From positions 211,226 through 275,225 of the forward strand of contig NW_004451418.1 of assembly GCF_000321225.1 (NCBI RefSeq): 64,000 nt of DNA, written 5' to 3'. The notes under the pieces were generated by a model that was given only the letters and a program-made list of their open reading frames with translations, was not told the origin of the DNA and searched no databases. The translations under genes were made by a program, and so were the position numbers. Source of the DNA: Odobenus rosmarus divergens. Its lineage: Eukaryota; Chordata; Mammalia; Carnivora; Odobenidae. Below, in pieces: positions 1 through 11,829 of this stretch (its first letter is position 1; each line of letters opens with the position of its first letter).

Positions 1-39
1 CAAACTGGATAAAATACTTGGGCCAAATCATTGACTATA

Positions 40-75
40 TCCATCCATTCATCCATCCATTCATCCATCCATCCA
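40..75. repeat. (ATCC)n simple repeat
   Basis: About nine ATCC/ATTC units, followed at 76-180 by sequence resembling an L2 3' region ('..caccacattctaggcacaggacatag..'). Nothing coding is visible in 76-1045. Confidence 0.75.
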
Positions 76-1045
76 GTTAACAAGTGTCAACCACATTCTA
101 GGCACAGGACATAGAGTCATGAACAAGACATGGGCCCTATTCTCTTAATGTGTACCACTAATTGAGGGAACAAAATAATAAATATGACAAATAAAATCAG
201 ATCAGGAAGTGGTGACTGGTAAGAAGAAAGAATATGATGGACAGTGGCCGGGGACAACATTAGGTTGCTGGGGAAAACTTATTTGGGAAGGCGAGACCTG
301 AACACCTGCTGCAATCTGGGGGAGGAACATTCTCGCAGAGGAAAGAGCAAGTAAGACAGTCCTGAGCTGGAGATGAACTTGGCCTCTTTGTGGGACAGAA
401 AGGCCAGTGAGGCTGGTATGGAGCGAAGGAGGGAAGACAGTGCGCGATGAGGAGGAAGAGACGGGGGTAGCCAAAGAAAAAGTGACAAGAAGGCATTTTG
501 AAATTTAATACCTTTATTCTGAAAAGAAAAGTGCAAGTCTGTTGTTTTTCCCAGCTAGTAAAAAAAAATGTCTCTAGTTGTCATTTGGGTAAAATTTTTG
601 TAGTGATTGGAGAGTGTAGAAGTTGCTGGACTTCTTTCCCAAACCAACCCTTCTCCTCCTCTTGTTCTCCCTGGACTTCTCATTGGAGGCTTCCTCCATC
701 CCTTCAGGAATAGCATTTTCATGTTTACTGGTGGAGGGAGATGTAGAGATAGAATTTCACCAGCGTTTGGGTCAGTGGCTAATGCTCTTGTTATTCCTGG
801 GCATGTTTTGGGGTTTTGGAGTGTATATTCTAGCACACTGTCTCCACACGCACTCTCTGCCCCACCGAGGTGCCTTTGACCTAGCCAAAGGGTTACATCT
901 GGTATCCAAACTCTCCCGACTCTGAGTACCAAAGGTCAAGAACGGCCAGAGGATGAAACACATGTAGCAGATAAATATCTTCTTAGAGAGCTAATCTGAA
1001 GGCATGGATCTTTCCTATATCGTTTAAACAGAAATGGAGCTGAGG

Positions 1046-1171
1046 AATAACCGTGCTGGTGCAGAGACCACCTTGGTGAATATGCCAAGAGGGCAAGGGA
1101 CCACCAGGCTGCACACCGACCCTTCCCCAGACAGAGATTCCGGCAAGGGTCCGGGGCACCCTTCCCTGCAA
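1046..1171 (+). pseudogene. Degenerate inverted copy of an ISM1 internal exon
   Basis: Plus-strand codons at 1099-1146 read DHQAAHRPFPRQRFRQ. Human isthmin-1, as I recall it, has DHQAAHQPFPRPRFRQ about 27 residues after the exon 1 junction: 14 of 16 identical. A one-base insertion near 1147-1150 shifts frame, after which 1154-1171 reads GHPSLQ, again as in isthmin-1. Upstream, 1046-1096 reads NNRAGAETTLVNMPRGQ, a weak match to the expected start (NNLNVGSDTT...) with about six codons missing and a one-base deletion near 1097. The match stops at CAA followed by GTGCGA, a possible relic splice donor, so this resembles a genomic exon more than a processed mRNA copy. It lies opposite to exon 1 and is frame-broken, so it cannot be the working exon as it stands. 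Alternatives are an inversion or assembly error. The comparison rests on memory of the human protein. Confidence 0.55.
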
Positions 1172-1460
1172 GTGCGAGACAGAGATAGCCTGTCTGCTCT
1201 CACCTCTTTAAAACATGCAGTTAGAGAGTTACACAGGGAGGAGAACCTGAATGCTTGTCATCATGTTTTTGCTTGCCCTCCCTTTTTTGCTCAAGAAATG
1301 TGGCCAAGGGCAGTGTCTTTGTTCACCTTTCCAGCCCCCTCTCTGCCATGGTTTTTGTCTCCGGGCACATCCTTGTAAAGGGAGTTGCCCTGGCATTCCC
1401 GGGCATTGCTCAATGCAATGAGGGCCAAATGTATTATGCTGAGACTGAGTCCAGCACAAT

Positions 1461-1511
1461 GGGGGGGGGAGGGGAGGGAAGGAGAGCGGGGGAAGGAGAG
1501 AGAGAGAGGAG
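1461..1511 (+). repeat. G/GA-rich low-complexity tract
   Basis: Nine consecutive G residues followed by GGGG, GGG and GGGGG runs and then (GA)n. It has the runs needed for a G-quadruplex on the plus strand and is purine-only for most of its length. Confidence 0.65.
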
Positions 1512-1984
1512 CATGCTAAGTCTTCCCTCGACATAAGAGATCTCTCTATCATAGTCCAAAGGGTGAGAACTGAAGGCAATTGTCGTCTTATTCTTCTTCC
1601 TGGATCCCCAACCCTAAAACTTCTCCAACAGTGTTAGTGAGCATAGTTGGATTCTCATAGAGAATTTCTTGCAGAGGATTTGTGAGTGTAACTCTCAGAA
1701 GGGGACCAAGGCTTGCATGCCAGTTGCTTCAGGGATTGCCTGCATATCCAGCCCTAACTTTGTGGTAGTAACTGGGACACACTGCTTAACTGGGTTCAAA
1801 ATGGAGCTCTCCTTCCTTTACCCTGTGAAGAACAGGGTGCACTTTCTACTCTTAAAACTCATATTTTAAGAGAAGAGATAGGAAATGCTATTTGGCATTT
1901 TGTTTAGATGGCTCAAAAACCAAGGACTGAATCTGATTCGTTCCCTGGGTCTGACTCGGGAATTTCTTGGTAGGAGATAATACC

Positions 1985-2085
1985 ACCACAGAGTGATCCT
2001 GGCTCAGCCATGGACCAAGAAAACCCATTAAACTCTCTGTGGCTCAACGATCCTCCATGTAAAACAGCAGATAATAAGGGGAGTC
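1985..2085 (+). repeat. MIR fragment
   Basis: The stretch 'aaacccattaaactctctgtggctcaacgatcctcc', then 'gtaaaacagcagataataagg', follows the MIR core and 3' half ('cttaacctctctgagcctcag..tgtaaaatggggataataa'). Confidence 0.5.
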
Positions 2086-2146
2086 CCATGCTGTCCCAGC
2101 AGGATGGTCAAGACAACTCAGTTGGGTTGTGTCTACACATGAAAAA

Positions 2147-2186
2147 AGAGAGAGAGAGAGAGAGAGAGACAGCGAGAGAGAGAGAA
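2147..2186. repeat. (GA)n microsatellite
   Basis: Roughly 19 GA units with one ACAGC interruption. From here to 3400 I see no gene or clear repeat apart from short homopolymers. Confidence 0.85.
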
Positions 2187-3404
2187 GTGTAGAGTTAGGG
2201 CAATTGGCTGGTCAGCTCAGGCCACAAGATCCTCTGCCGGGAATAGACTGGGGCTAAAGTATGTTTTGGCTTGAGTTCTGCGCAGAATTGTGGCATTTCT
2301 CCATCTTTTCCCAATTCCCCAACCCGTGCTCCAAACAAGTTTGGTGTTCATAAAGCATTTGGAAGATGGGAAGTAATAAAGAAACACTAATGACAGTCTC
2401 TGAATATCTGAATTCCTCTTGCATCTTTATCAAAACATATTGAACTGGAAACCTCGGCTCTCAGCAATGGCATGGCCCCACGTTTCCAGAAGCTGGAAGC
2501 CCGAGGGGAGAAGGATGTCTTACGATGCCTCATATACAATGAAACTCCACTTTATTCAATCAATAACAAGATTCGGGAGTAACCATTATGTTGAAAATCT
2601 CAATTTTACATCTGGGGTGGGAGGCAGCAAACAGGATCCACCAACGATGCAGGAGAAAGCCTTTTCTTCATCTTAGGAACACACTGCCCGTCTTCCTTGC
2701 AGAGCAGCGCCCCACCCCCCCCGGAGGTCTTGGTTGATGGCCATCACTCCATCTCTATCAACGAGCTCACCGGCTGAGTGTCCTACTTAAGTTATGCTAG
2801 CAGAGTGAGGATTCTCAGGAAGGGTGGACTGCAAAATGAAGATTTTAAATAGTTTGTGTTTTATTTAGAAAAGCAAACATTCTTTTTTGAAGGCATTATC
2901 TTGTGCAACTCCAGGAGCTAAAGAAAGGAAACGTCACCATGCTTTCTGTGGTGCTGCAGGATCATTTTGCCTAAATTCACATGACATGAGGTCGGCTTAG
3001 CTTGAGAAAACATTTCTTTACCGATAATGCGTCTTTGAGCTGATCTTCAATCAGTGCTGCAGCTCCAGTTGCACTGTTCTCTCTGGAGCTGGGATTACCA
3101 ATGAAAAGAGGAACCGAAGCACTAAGGCTGTTATATGGTTTACACACATGCACTGCTCAACAGCGGAGGCAGGCGATCTACAGTGACCAAATTATATAGC
3201 TACTACTTGATGCTCCCCATCTTTGTGCATAAAGTCTGTCCCGTCCCTCCGTTATTTTACTACCGTTCTTATCTAAAATGGGGGAAAAAGTAATAATAAA
3301 ATGTTAACAACTATGATAAAATAGTAAAATGGGAGCCATGTATTTTGCCTTAGATGGCAGTATTGTGGCGGATATTTGCAATTGCCTACCCAATTCTATT
3401 CCCC

Positions 3405-3450
3405 TATTATTTATTTATTTATTTATTTATTCATTCATTCATTCCTTCAT
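3405..3450. repeat. (TTTA)n/(TTCA)n simple repeat
   Basis: Seven TTTA units grading into TTCA units. Confidence 0.8.
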
Positions 3451-3454
3451 TTGT

Positions 3455-3720
3455 TTTTACTCAGTATTCCTGTCAGGTGGCACTGTACCTGGCTAAAACT
3501 ACATTTCCCGGCAACCACTGCAGCCAGGAGCGACCATGTGATGCAGTTCCACCCAATAAGATGTACGTGGAAGGTGCTGGATGAAACTGCCGACTGGGAG
3601 GCGGTTTACCTTTTGCTTTTCTCTCTTATACTTTCTCCTACCTGGAATGCAGATACAAGTGCTTCAAGTGAAATGAGGCTGCTGGCAGTCATGAGGTTGA
3701 AGGCTAGTCTCTAAAGATGG
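3455..3720 (+). repeat. Ancient LTR-like repeat
   Basis: The stretch 'aactacatttcccggcaaccactgcagccaggagcgaccatgtgatgcagttccacccaataagatgtacgtggaagg' matches a common mammalian LTR-type repeat ('ctacatttcccagcctcccttgcagctaggtgtggccatgtgactaagttctggccaatgggatgtgagcagaag'). Related copies lie near 50.8 kb and 59.7 kb. The family name is uncertain. From 3720 to 5730 I see only weak MIR-like pieces and no gene. Confidence 0.45.
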
Positions 3721-5734
3721 CGGAACAGAAAGATAGGGGAGCCTGGGTCCGAGATGGCAGGGTAGAGCCATCATAGGAATCCTGGACTGGTGACCTCTGA
3801 ACTTATTTTACCACAGCCCCGAGAATTAATGTTAACGTTGACAATGCTACAGCACCAGTAGCAACGTTCCCTGTTGTGACTCTAATATTAGAGCTGTGAC
3901 TACCAATGGAAAGGGAAAAGCCCTGTTCAGTGAAGGGACTCAAAGCTGGGTGCTCGGTTCTGTGCAATGCACACAATCGGCAGCGGACAGAGGTACCGAC
4001 AGGGCATTTAGTGAGTCATCGTGGTGAACTTCACAGTGGCAGCCAGGCTACATATGCCCACTCTGCCATCTATGCCCTTCCCCATACCTTTACAGAGTTT
4101 TCTCATTGTGTCAGCATCTGTATATTACATTTCTCAAGTGTATTCCTCACCGTGTAATGTAATATTTCCTTTAATTTGTCTTAAAATCCTATCATTAAAT
4201 TTCAAGGGGTTTGCCCTCACGAAAAGAAACCAGAGCTTGGACAAAGGGCCCACTGATTCCAGAGCTTGGGCAGGGAAGTATAGGTGAGTTTGGGATACTT
4301 GGATGCGCCAAAAAATGAGGAAGCTTTTAGTGGTTAATGGTGCCCTCCCAAAAGAACACAGGAGCCAGGTTAAAGGGTCTTCACTGCACAAAGATTAGAC
4401 AATTTGGGTGTCAAAACAAAGTTTGTAGTTCACCACTGCATATAAAATCCATGCAAATCCATGAATTTAGGATGATACACACAAAAGAGAAAGCATGAAA
4501 AATACTGTCACCATTTGAGGTAGGAATTATGACACTCGTTACTTGGAACATTGGTGTTAAAAATAGAGAAAGGTTTGCCTGAAGAAATAATGTCTGAGCC
4601 GAGACCACAGAGGCAAGCAAAAGTGAAGCAAGTGAAGCAGGTGCAGAGCACAGAGCAGGGTGGGAGTGGGTGGGCCAGCGGACCCTACAATCCTGGCAAA
4701 GCAAATGGGTGCAGACTCCCCAGGGCATGGCAGGGCCTGGCAGAGAGACCCAAAAGGCATCCGAGCTGGGATGGAGTGGGGCCACTCTGCGGTCTTAGTA
4801 AGACATCACGGAGTTAAAGAATATAAACGTCAGGCCCAGCACAGAGATCTCCTTTGGTCTGAAAGCTTTCGGTTATAGTGTTGTGATTTTCCTCCAGGCC
4901 ACCACTTCCCTGGTGGCATTTTCTGGGTCATCTGGAAGCTTCTGAAGCTATGGGGTGCTGGGATCTCCTCCCTCCTCCCAGCTCTCAGCAGCTGGTCCCG
5001 AATGCCCCTGGGAAGGCTCTACCAAGATGAACAGAGAAGAAAAATGTCTCTCATCTGTAGACTGGGGACAGTTTCTAAGATGATAAGCCAGATGCTTTAT
5101 CATCTGCATCCTTTCTTCCCAGGACATCACTGGCCCAACCACTGCCTCCAGCCACTGCATGGCAGGGAGCTGCTCATTCTGGCTATCCTCGTGACTGGCA
5201 AGGGTCGCCGCAGCCACATCGAGGTCAAAGTGGTCATGATGTTCAGAGATTCTAGCTGGCCATTTGGCATAGGCAGATGGAGAGGGAGAGTTTTTTTGGG
5301 GGGACACAGGGCAAATGAGGGTGATCAGCTCACGGGGAGGCAATCAAGGCGTGGAAATGGGTGATGGGTCCATCTTTGGGAAAAGTGTGCTAAGCATCAT
5401 TGTCCCAGTCTGCAAATAGGCACCTGCCGTATTCTGCAAACATCTACCAAAGGCTGGTATGTGGTGGTGGCGGGGGGAGGAAGGCTTATCTGACCATTTC
5501 CAGAACCTCCAGAAGAGGCACAAATTGGTGGCTGGCTAGGAGAGTTTTAGTGCTTTATTTTTCTCTTTACAAGGCTGTGGTAACTATTCCCAGATTAACA
5601 CAACCAGGCAGACTTCTTGGAGGCAGATGGGATGGCAAATTTCTGGAGGGCAAAGCACAAGCATATCTGCAATCTCAAAGCCCACACCCTCCAATCCCAC
5701 AAGCTCAGGGGGCACCCAATAAGTACTAGTTGAT

Positions 5735-6110
5735 GATAATGATGGCTATGGGCCTAGTTAGATTTCATTTTAATTAGGCTCAGGCTACAGGCCTCATTAC
5801 CCCTAATGTGGCTTTTATGTGGGATTCTGAAGAAAAAAACCATCTAGGAATCGTCTATTGAAGATATTAAAGAAGATATTATTAGCAATGCTTTTGGTCT
5901 CATAGACTTTGAACAACAAACAACAGAGATTATAATTAATGTCACTGCAGCCTCTCTCCTTAAAACATACTAACAATATAGCTAATTAGCAATATGTCCT
6001 CATTTGGGGCTGGACATCTGCATATTATTATCGACAATGCTTGTTTCCTTTTTCCAGATTAAAGGAAGCCATACTGCACCCAGGCATATGGCCATGCTCC
6101 TTTCACATTA
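5735..6110. other. Unique AT-rich block, candidate conserved noncoding element
   Basis: No repeat family is recognised and there is no ORF. The block holds several homeodomain-type cores: TTTTAATTAGG (about 5769), TATAATTAATG (about 5931) and GCTAATTAGC (about 5980), plus 'GACAATGCTTG' and CATATG E-box-like words. Such TAAT-dense, repeat-free blocks in developmental gene introns are often enhancers. That role is inference only. Confidence 0.25.
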
Positions 6111-7130
6111 AAACACTCCGTTTTTCTTCTACCCACGATAAACACACTCAGGACTCAGAGCTTTATCTGCACTAGGCATCGATTTTTGTCTGGAACACTT
6201 CCACGCATCTAAAAATAAGTTCAAGAATGCCACTGGTGGTATTTCAAAGGGAAGAGCAAAATTTCCCCATTTGGGGAGATAAAAGAACAAAAGGGCACCC
6301 TGATTATCTTTACACATGATTGGGGAGCAAGTGCTTCTAGGAAGAGAAAACCAGAATAAACAAAATGAGTTTCAGGCAGCGAAGTCGGCTTTCTCAGGGG
6401 GGTGCACTTGCTCTTAGGGTTCGGGCAGACAGCATCGAGACTATTATAGGAGCGGCAGTAGGGGGTGGTGGAGGCTTGGTCTGCAAAGTGTCGGAAAGAA
6501 GTAAGCAGGACCCACGGGTGAAGACGCAGATGACAAGGCTGGTCACCTTCTGCTCTCTCTCTGTTCAGGTGTGATGGTAATTACTCCCCTCCAGGCAGCA
6601 GGAGCAAAGACAATTATCAGTGGCCTTATTTAAGAGCAAGCACGGAATGGCAACTTCCTGGCAGAGGGGAAATGGCCAGAAATATGCTTCAATCTTTGTT
6701 GTAGCAGCTTGAAGACGACCCTGGGAGCGAGTGACACAGGCACATCATGTTTCAAGAATGCAGGAGTGTGGCATCTCGATTGGGAATGGATCCTTCTGTT
6801 GAAAGCCTGACTAATGGCTGAGGAATCTTACGTTACAGTGGCAGAATGTATCACGAGAATGTCTATTTTAGGGCTTGGGAATGACCCTGCTCATGATCCC
6901 AGGCAAGGCCTTAGAAGACATGAAGAATGGTCAACTAGTTGCATTTGAGCAAGGAGCTGGTTCCATGGGGGAAGGGGCCACTATGGTGGGCCACCCACTC
7001 CTGTGCTTCTTCCTTAATGGAAGGCTCTTGGGCCTGACTGACAAAATGGAAGTCAATAGCCCACTGGCTTGTCTCTGATACTGGTATAAACAGCTTTGAT
7101 CTTGGAAATGTGTGTGTTATTTGTGATTTT

Positions 7131-7190
7131 TCAAGTTGTGCTCTCTCCACTGCTGGCCAAGAAAACAGAGTGGGAACTATCCAGGACCCA
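7131..7190 (+). repeat. Direct repeat copy A (pairs with 7651-7710)
   Basis: This 60-bp segment aligns without gaps to 7651-7710 with 48 of 60 bases identical, including exact runs GAAAACAGAG and CCAGGACCCA. Copies start exactly 520 bp apart. I do not recognise the parent family. Confidence 0.6.
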
Positions 7191-7650
7191 TTTCCTTTAT
7201 GTCCTGTGAGGCTAAAGAATGAATAGAAGTGAAACACAAATTATTCTTTCAAGTCTAAGAAAAAATGTAAGATGTAGAGCTCAAGGGTCGGAAGCCAATT
7301 TGGCCAAAAGAAACCTTCACCCATCATCTAAAATATCTCTGCAAATATAAGGGGATGGAGAAATTGTATTTTCCAGAACCTTTCTCAGAGGGAGTGGTGG
7401 ACCTGCCTAGAAGGCACACTTTGATGAGTCCCTTTTGGTGTGAGACAAACGCTCCTCAAGAATAAGATACAGGGAGGTTTTGTCTGCCAAGAGGGCTGTC
7501 CGAGTTTGAGGGCAGAGCTAACCTTCTCAGGGCTGTAGAGAACAGGCCAAGGGCGGCCACCAGGGGGCCCTTTGGCCATGTGGGGCTTAGCCTCCCCTCC
7601 ATGTCAAATTTTGAGCAAATATTTCATGAGTCTGGATTACTGAGGGCTTT

Positions 7651-7710
7651 TCAAGTCGTGATTTCTCCATTTGTAGCAAAGAAAACAGAGGAGGAGCTGT
7701 CCAGGACCCA
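7651..7710 (+). repeat. Direct repeat copy B (pairs with 7131-7190)
   Basis: Second copy of the 60-bp direct repeat, 80% identical to copy A. Between the copies (7191-7650) no gene is visible. Confidence 0.6.
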
Positions 7711-8104
7711 TCTTCCAGGACCTGATTTGAAGAGGCACCAGATTATTAACATGCCTAAATGGCCCAACTATCTAAGTCGTCCCTTGACCAGAGTGGGAGG
7801 GTGTCAAACAGGACAAGGAGATGCATGGAATGGGGGGCTTCCAAGGCCCAGGTCAAGGCTGGTGTTCTGCTGTTGAGAGGCAGAACCAAAGAGCATTAGA
7901 TGGCAGACCCCCAGACGCTGGCCTGGGGTGGGAGTGACCTTGGTGACCCTTGCCCAGATTATTATTTTAATCAAGAAGATGGATCTCTTTCAACACCCAA
8001 AGTCAAGACCCTTCACTGAACCCTACCATAAATCTCTGTTCCAAGTACCTCCAAAATAAGTTTTAAAGGGAATTGGACCTTTACCTTGAAATCCTGGAAA
8101 AGGG

Positions 8105-8225
8105 TTCATGGTACTGTGGAAGGGGCCTGGGCCAGGAGGTACGAGGCCTGGTTCTATGTCCTAGCATTGCCCCTATCTAGTTTTGTAAACTTAGGCGGGT
8201 TACTGTACCTTTGTGTCTATGGTTT
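8105..8225 (+). repeat. MIR, 5' part, split by an LTR
   Basis: The stretch 'gggcctgggccaggaggtacgaggcctggttctatgtcctagcattgcc...ttgtaaacttaggcgggttactgtacc' is MIR-like. The MIR 3' half ('ctcagttatttcttctgtaaaatgggcatgg') resumes at about 8617, so the LTR at 8226-8612 inserted into this MIR. Confidence 0.55.
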
Positions 8226-8612
8226 GCAAAAATATCTACAAATACTCTCTTAATATCCATGCTTTGGGTAGCTGCTTCCCACACTGTCATTGTGCTTGGC
8301 CAATGAAAAGTACTTGTGTACTGGGGCTTGTCTATTTTTGCTGCTCTTTGTAATCCCAGGACCACTGTGTGAAGAGGCCTGGGCTAATCTGTTGGATGAT
8401 GAGACACATGTGGAACGGAGCAATCCCCCCAATCAGCCAGCCAATGACGAGCCACTCAAATGGAGATCATCCTAGACCACCCAGCCCTAGCTGAGTCAAC
8501 CCAGACTAGAAGAGCCACTGAGCTGACCCACAGACTCATGGAAAAGAATCAATGTTTATCATTTTAAGCTAATGAATTCAGAGTGGCTTGTTATACAGCA
8601 AAAGCTAAATAA
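8226..8612 (+). mobile_element. MaLR (MLT1-type) solo LTR
   Basis: It carries the typical LTR 3' end: 'gacccacagactcatggaaaagaatcaatgtttatcattttaagctaatgaattcagagtggcttgttatacagcaaaagctaa', equivalent to 'taagccactaagttttggggtggtttgttacgcagcaatagctaa'. No internal retroviral genes flank it. It interrupts a MIR, consistent with its being the younger of the two. Confidence 0.6.
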
Positions 8613-9668
8613 TTCAGGGCTCAGTTATTTCTTCTGTAAAATGGGCATGGTGAGGTGGAGTGGGAACTGTAAAAAAACAAACAAACAACCCTCTATCTAT
8701 CCAGTTCTGACATCCTAGGAACAGAGTCCTCAGGAGACACTAGTCCTGAAGAAAAATATTTTCCAACAATGCAAAAAAAAAAAAAAAAAGTTACACCAAA
8801 TGCTTGAAAACATCAAATTGAAGGTGGGCAGATGAAACAAAAAACCTGATGTCTAAATATCTAAAATGTAACTACTATCTTCAATTGCTAGAACACCTTC
8901 CCTTTCTCCACCTGCTAACTGCCAAGCTGGGTGAAATCTGTTGGAAAACAACCCCCTGCCTACGCTTCCGTCAATCACGTGTGCTGCTTTGTTAACAGCC
9001 CTATTGCCGGTTTTTCAAAGATTCAGACCTGAGATTTAACAGTTCTCCCCTCTCACTTTCATGATGCACCTGTACAGCTCTGTGGGCTGCCAGAAACTAG
9101 CAAATGCCCATTTATTAGGGAACCCCTACTGACACTATAAAACAATTATAGAGCCATCATAGACCAACTGCAGTCTGACGTGCAGAGACCAGGACTGGCT
9201 CCCTTCCCCACCTGCCCATACAGATTGTTCTTATTTGGACTGGTCTGTTCTCCCAGGGAAACTGTTTGATCCCTACGTGGATAGCTGGTAGACCAGGCGA
9301 TTATGGTCCCTCGGCTTAGCTTGGCTAACCTTTCTTTATAAATGGTCAGGGTGTTTGTTCCTTTCTTAGATTCGCTCAGCGAACACTTCCTGGGCACCTA
9401 CTTTGTGCCGGGTGCTCTGCGGAGGGTGAGACAGTTCAATGGCGCATCGCTTGTGAAGGACAAATTATCCAAAGCTTAGAAATAAAGCAAGAGGATGTCT
9501 GCAGGTCTCTCAATTCATACCAGGCCTTAGGACAACAGTCCTCTTCAAGATTTTCTAGTTCTCCAGGAGAAGGCAGCTTTGTTTCACCTATTATTTACTA
9601 CTGATTAGGGCCCAGACTAAACGTTACACGCTAACCTGTACATTTTCATCCTGTAGAAATATAAGTAG

Positions 9669-9868
9669 TTTTTTTTTTTTTTTAAGATTTTATTTATTTA
9701 TTTGACAGAGAGCCACAGCGAGAGAGGGAACACAAGCAGGGGGGTGGGAGAGGGAGAAGCAGGCTCCCCGCGGAGCAGGGAGCCTGATGCGGGGCTTGAT
9801 CCCAGGACCCTGGGATCACGACCCGAGCCGAAGGCAGACACCTAATGACTGAGCCACCCAGGCGCCCC
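9669..9868 (-). mobile_element. CAN-SINE (tRNA-derived), reverse orientation
   Basis: It reads poly-T, 'AAGATTTTATTTATTTATTTGACAGAGAG', a GA-rich body, 'GATCCCAGGACCCTGGGATCACGACC' and ends 'GAGCCACCCAGGCGCCCC'. This is a complete reverse-oriented carnivore SINE. A second poly-T run (9871-9888) follows the head. Confidence 0.95.
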
Positions 9869-9907
9869 TCTTTTTTTTTTTTTTTTTTGACCTGGTAGAA
9901 ATAATTC

Positions 9908-10077
9908 CCTAAAAATTCTCATCATAAGAAGCATGTAACTCTGTAAGGTGATGGATATTAACCAAACTTATTGTGGTGATCATTTCACAATATATTCATA
10001 TGTCAAATCATTATGTTGTGCACTCTAAACTTATGCAATGTTATATGGCAATTGTGTATCAATAAAACTAAGGAAAA
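9908..10077 (+). mobile_element. L1 3' end fragment
   Basis: The stretch 'ttattgtggtgatcatttcacaatatattcatatgtcaaatcattatgttgtgcactctaaac..' followed by 'caataaaact' is the conserved 3' UTR end of L1MA/L1MB-type elements, 5' truncated. Confidence 0.75.
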
Positions 10078-11394
10078 AAAGAAACAATAACTGAAAACTT
10101 ACTGTTTTATTGCCCTATAGGACATTAATCAGTTTTATTTCTAACTTACAAATTTACATCCTTATGATTTTGTTAAGGAATGTTTTAAATATGTGTTCCT
10201 CAAGTCCTCTGACCTGGCGTTAGCATCTTAGTTCCCTTATTAATTAAATTAATTTTTGATATGTATTCCTTTCATATTTGTATCAGACTCATGTTTTTAA
10301 CATTATGAAAATCATATTTGGACAGTGTTTTTTTCTTCAAGGACTTCAGACTCCACTGGGGAAGTTAAAAAATGCTTACACACATATAAGATGCAAGGTA
10401 GAAGTGGGAAATTCCTTAGGAGTGGAAGCTTTCAATGTAAGGAAGTAAAATGATCCAGACTCTTACTAATGACTTCAAGTCAGCATGTACTGAATCTTTT
10501 ACAGCACCATATTATGTTCTTTTATTTTCTCTAAAAGACCCCTATCTGCATACAGGTCCCATGCAGCAGCAAGCTGAAATGAGTGTGGAGAAGCATGGTT
10601 TGTGAACAGGACTTCTCTTGGGGTTTCTCCTCTGACGAAGGGGTGTGGAGGGAGGGTGGAAGGCCACGTGCCAGTGGGAACCCACACTACTTTCAACCGT
10701 TTTATTACCTCCATGCACCCATACAATTTCCTACTCTGACCCTAGGGAAACAAGGCAACCCCCAATGCTGTTCTTGACAAAGATAATTCTCCCAATAGAA
10801 TTCATTCAGTGAGGTGAAGTTCAAGAAAAGAGGACAGCAAGGCTCTCAGAAGCTTGCTTTCTGGGGGCGGTCATGAAGAGGGGCGGTTTGCAACAGAGAA
10901 CATGCTTACAGGTTTACTACCCTCCCCAGTATAAATACCATGGTATTAGGATGTATCAGTCTAAATCTGGGCAGGAAATGGATGGCACTGAGGTACTGGG
11001 TGGCCAGGGAGAGCTTAATAAAGGAACAATTTACAGATGTCTGATCAAAGACGCTGGAAACCGCCAATGATACTGCAGTACCCAGGCCCAGTAAAGCCAG
11101 GGCGATCTTATAGCCCCAGGCCTGAAGACGCAAGGAAAGGGAGAAGTTACCATTATCCAAAGTGGGAGGAGGAGCGTGGTGTGTGGGTGTGTGGGGGCAG
11201 AAGAGGCTTGCTAAATACTGCCACCTCCCTCTCTTCTTCCCTTCTTCTGCTGCCCCAGAGCAAGGGAGCCTGTTGATGTAATACATACAGATCAAGTACC
11301 CGAGGCCGACGTTAGGATGGAGAAGGGCAAACGCTGGGTCTAGAGACAGAAAGAGAAGATATAGGGCACACAGGATATGTCTGGGAAAACCACG

Positions 11395-11530
11395 TGATCA
11401 CTCGTGCCAGGCACTGGACATTAAATCGAACCTTCACAACATCCATTTGAGGTAGACATGAGTACCCCTATTCCAGAGATGGGGAAGGTGAGTCAGAGAG
11501 GTCTCTAGCTAGTAAGTAGGCTCCACAGCC
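11395..11530 (-). repeat. MIR/L2-type fragment, reverse
   Basis: The stretch 'tgccaggcactggacattaaatcgaaccttcacaacatccatttgaggtagacatgagtacccctattccagagatggggaaggtgagtcagagagg' is the reverse of MIR3/L2 sequence ('cattttacagatgaggaaactgaggctcagagagg'). Confidence 0.5.
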
Positions 11531-11829
11531 CTGTTGTTCCACTGTGCCCTGCTGTCCTAATTCCTCCCCTGGAGGTGCTCTTGAGGCTAAGAGGGTCTGC
11601 AGTCCCTTGAAGTCCCCATCCTCCCCCGACTGCGGCTCCTGTCCAGGGGTAACGAGGGGTAGCAGTTCCAAGGGGGGTGGCTCAAGAATACTGGCCTGCA
11701 GCACACTGTTGATTTCATCCTCAACTCTGCTCCCCCACTTTCTTTGGTGGGGAAGTCCTGGACTCTTTTTCTTAGGAAAACTTATACTAGCCCAATGCCT
11801 CTTCACTTGGGCAGTCTGATTTTATACAC

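Noticed and set aside
4948..5364. Opposed 131- and 120-codon readings on both strands
   Set aside because: They shadow each other, match no family I know and partly overlap MIR-like sequence.
8226..8612. Endogenous retrovirus with genes
   Set aside because: Only solo LTR-like sequences are seen here and at the other LTR sites; no gag, pol or env reading is present.
9669..9868. Possible tRNA gene
   Set aside because: tRNA-like internal boxes belong to CAN-SINEs; no cloverleaf with a proper acceptor stem is seen at this or the other SINE copies.
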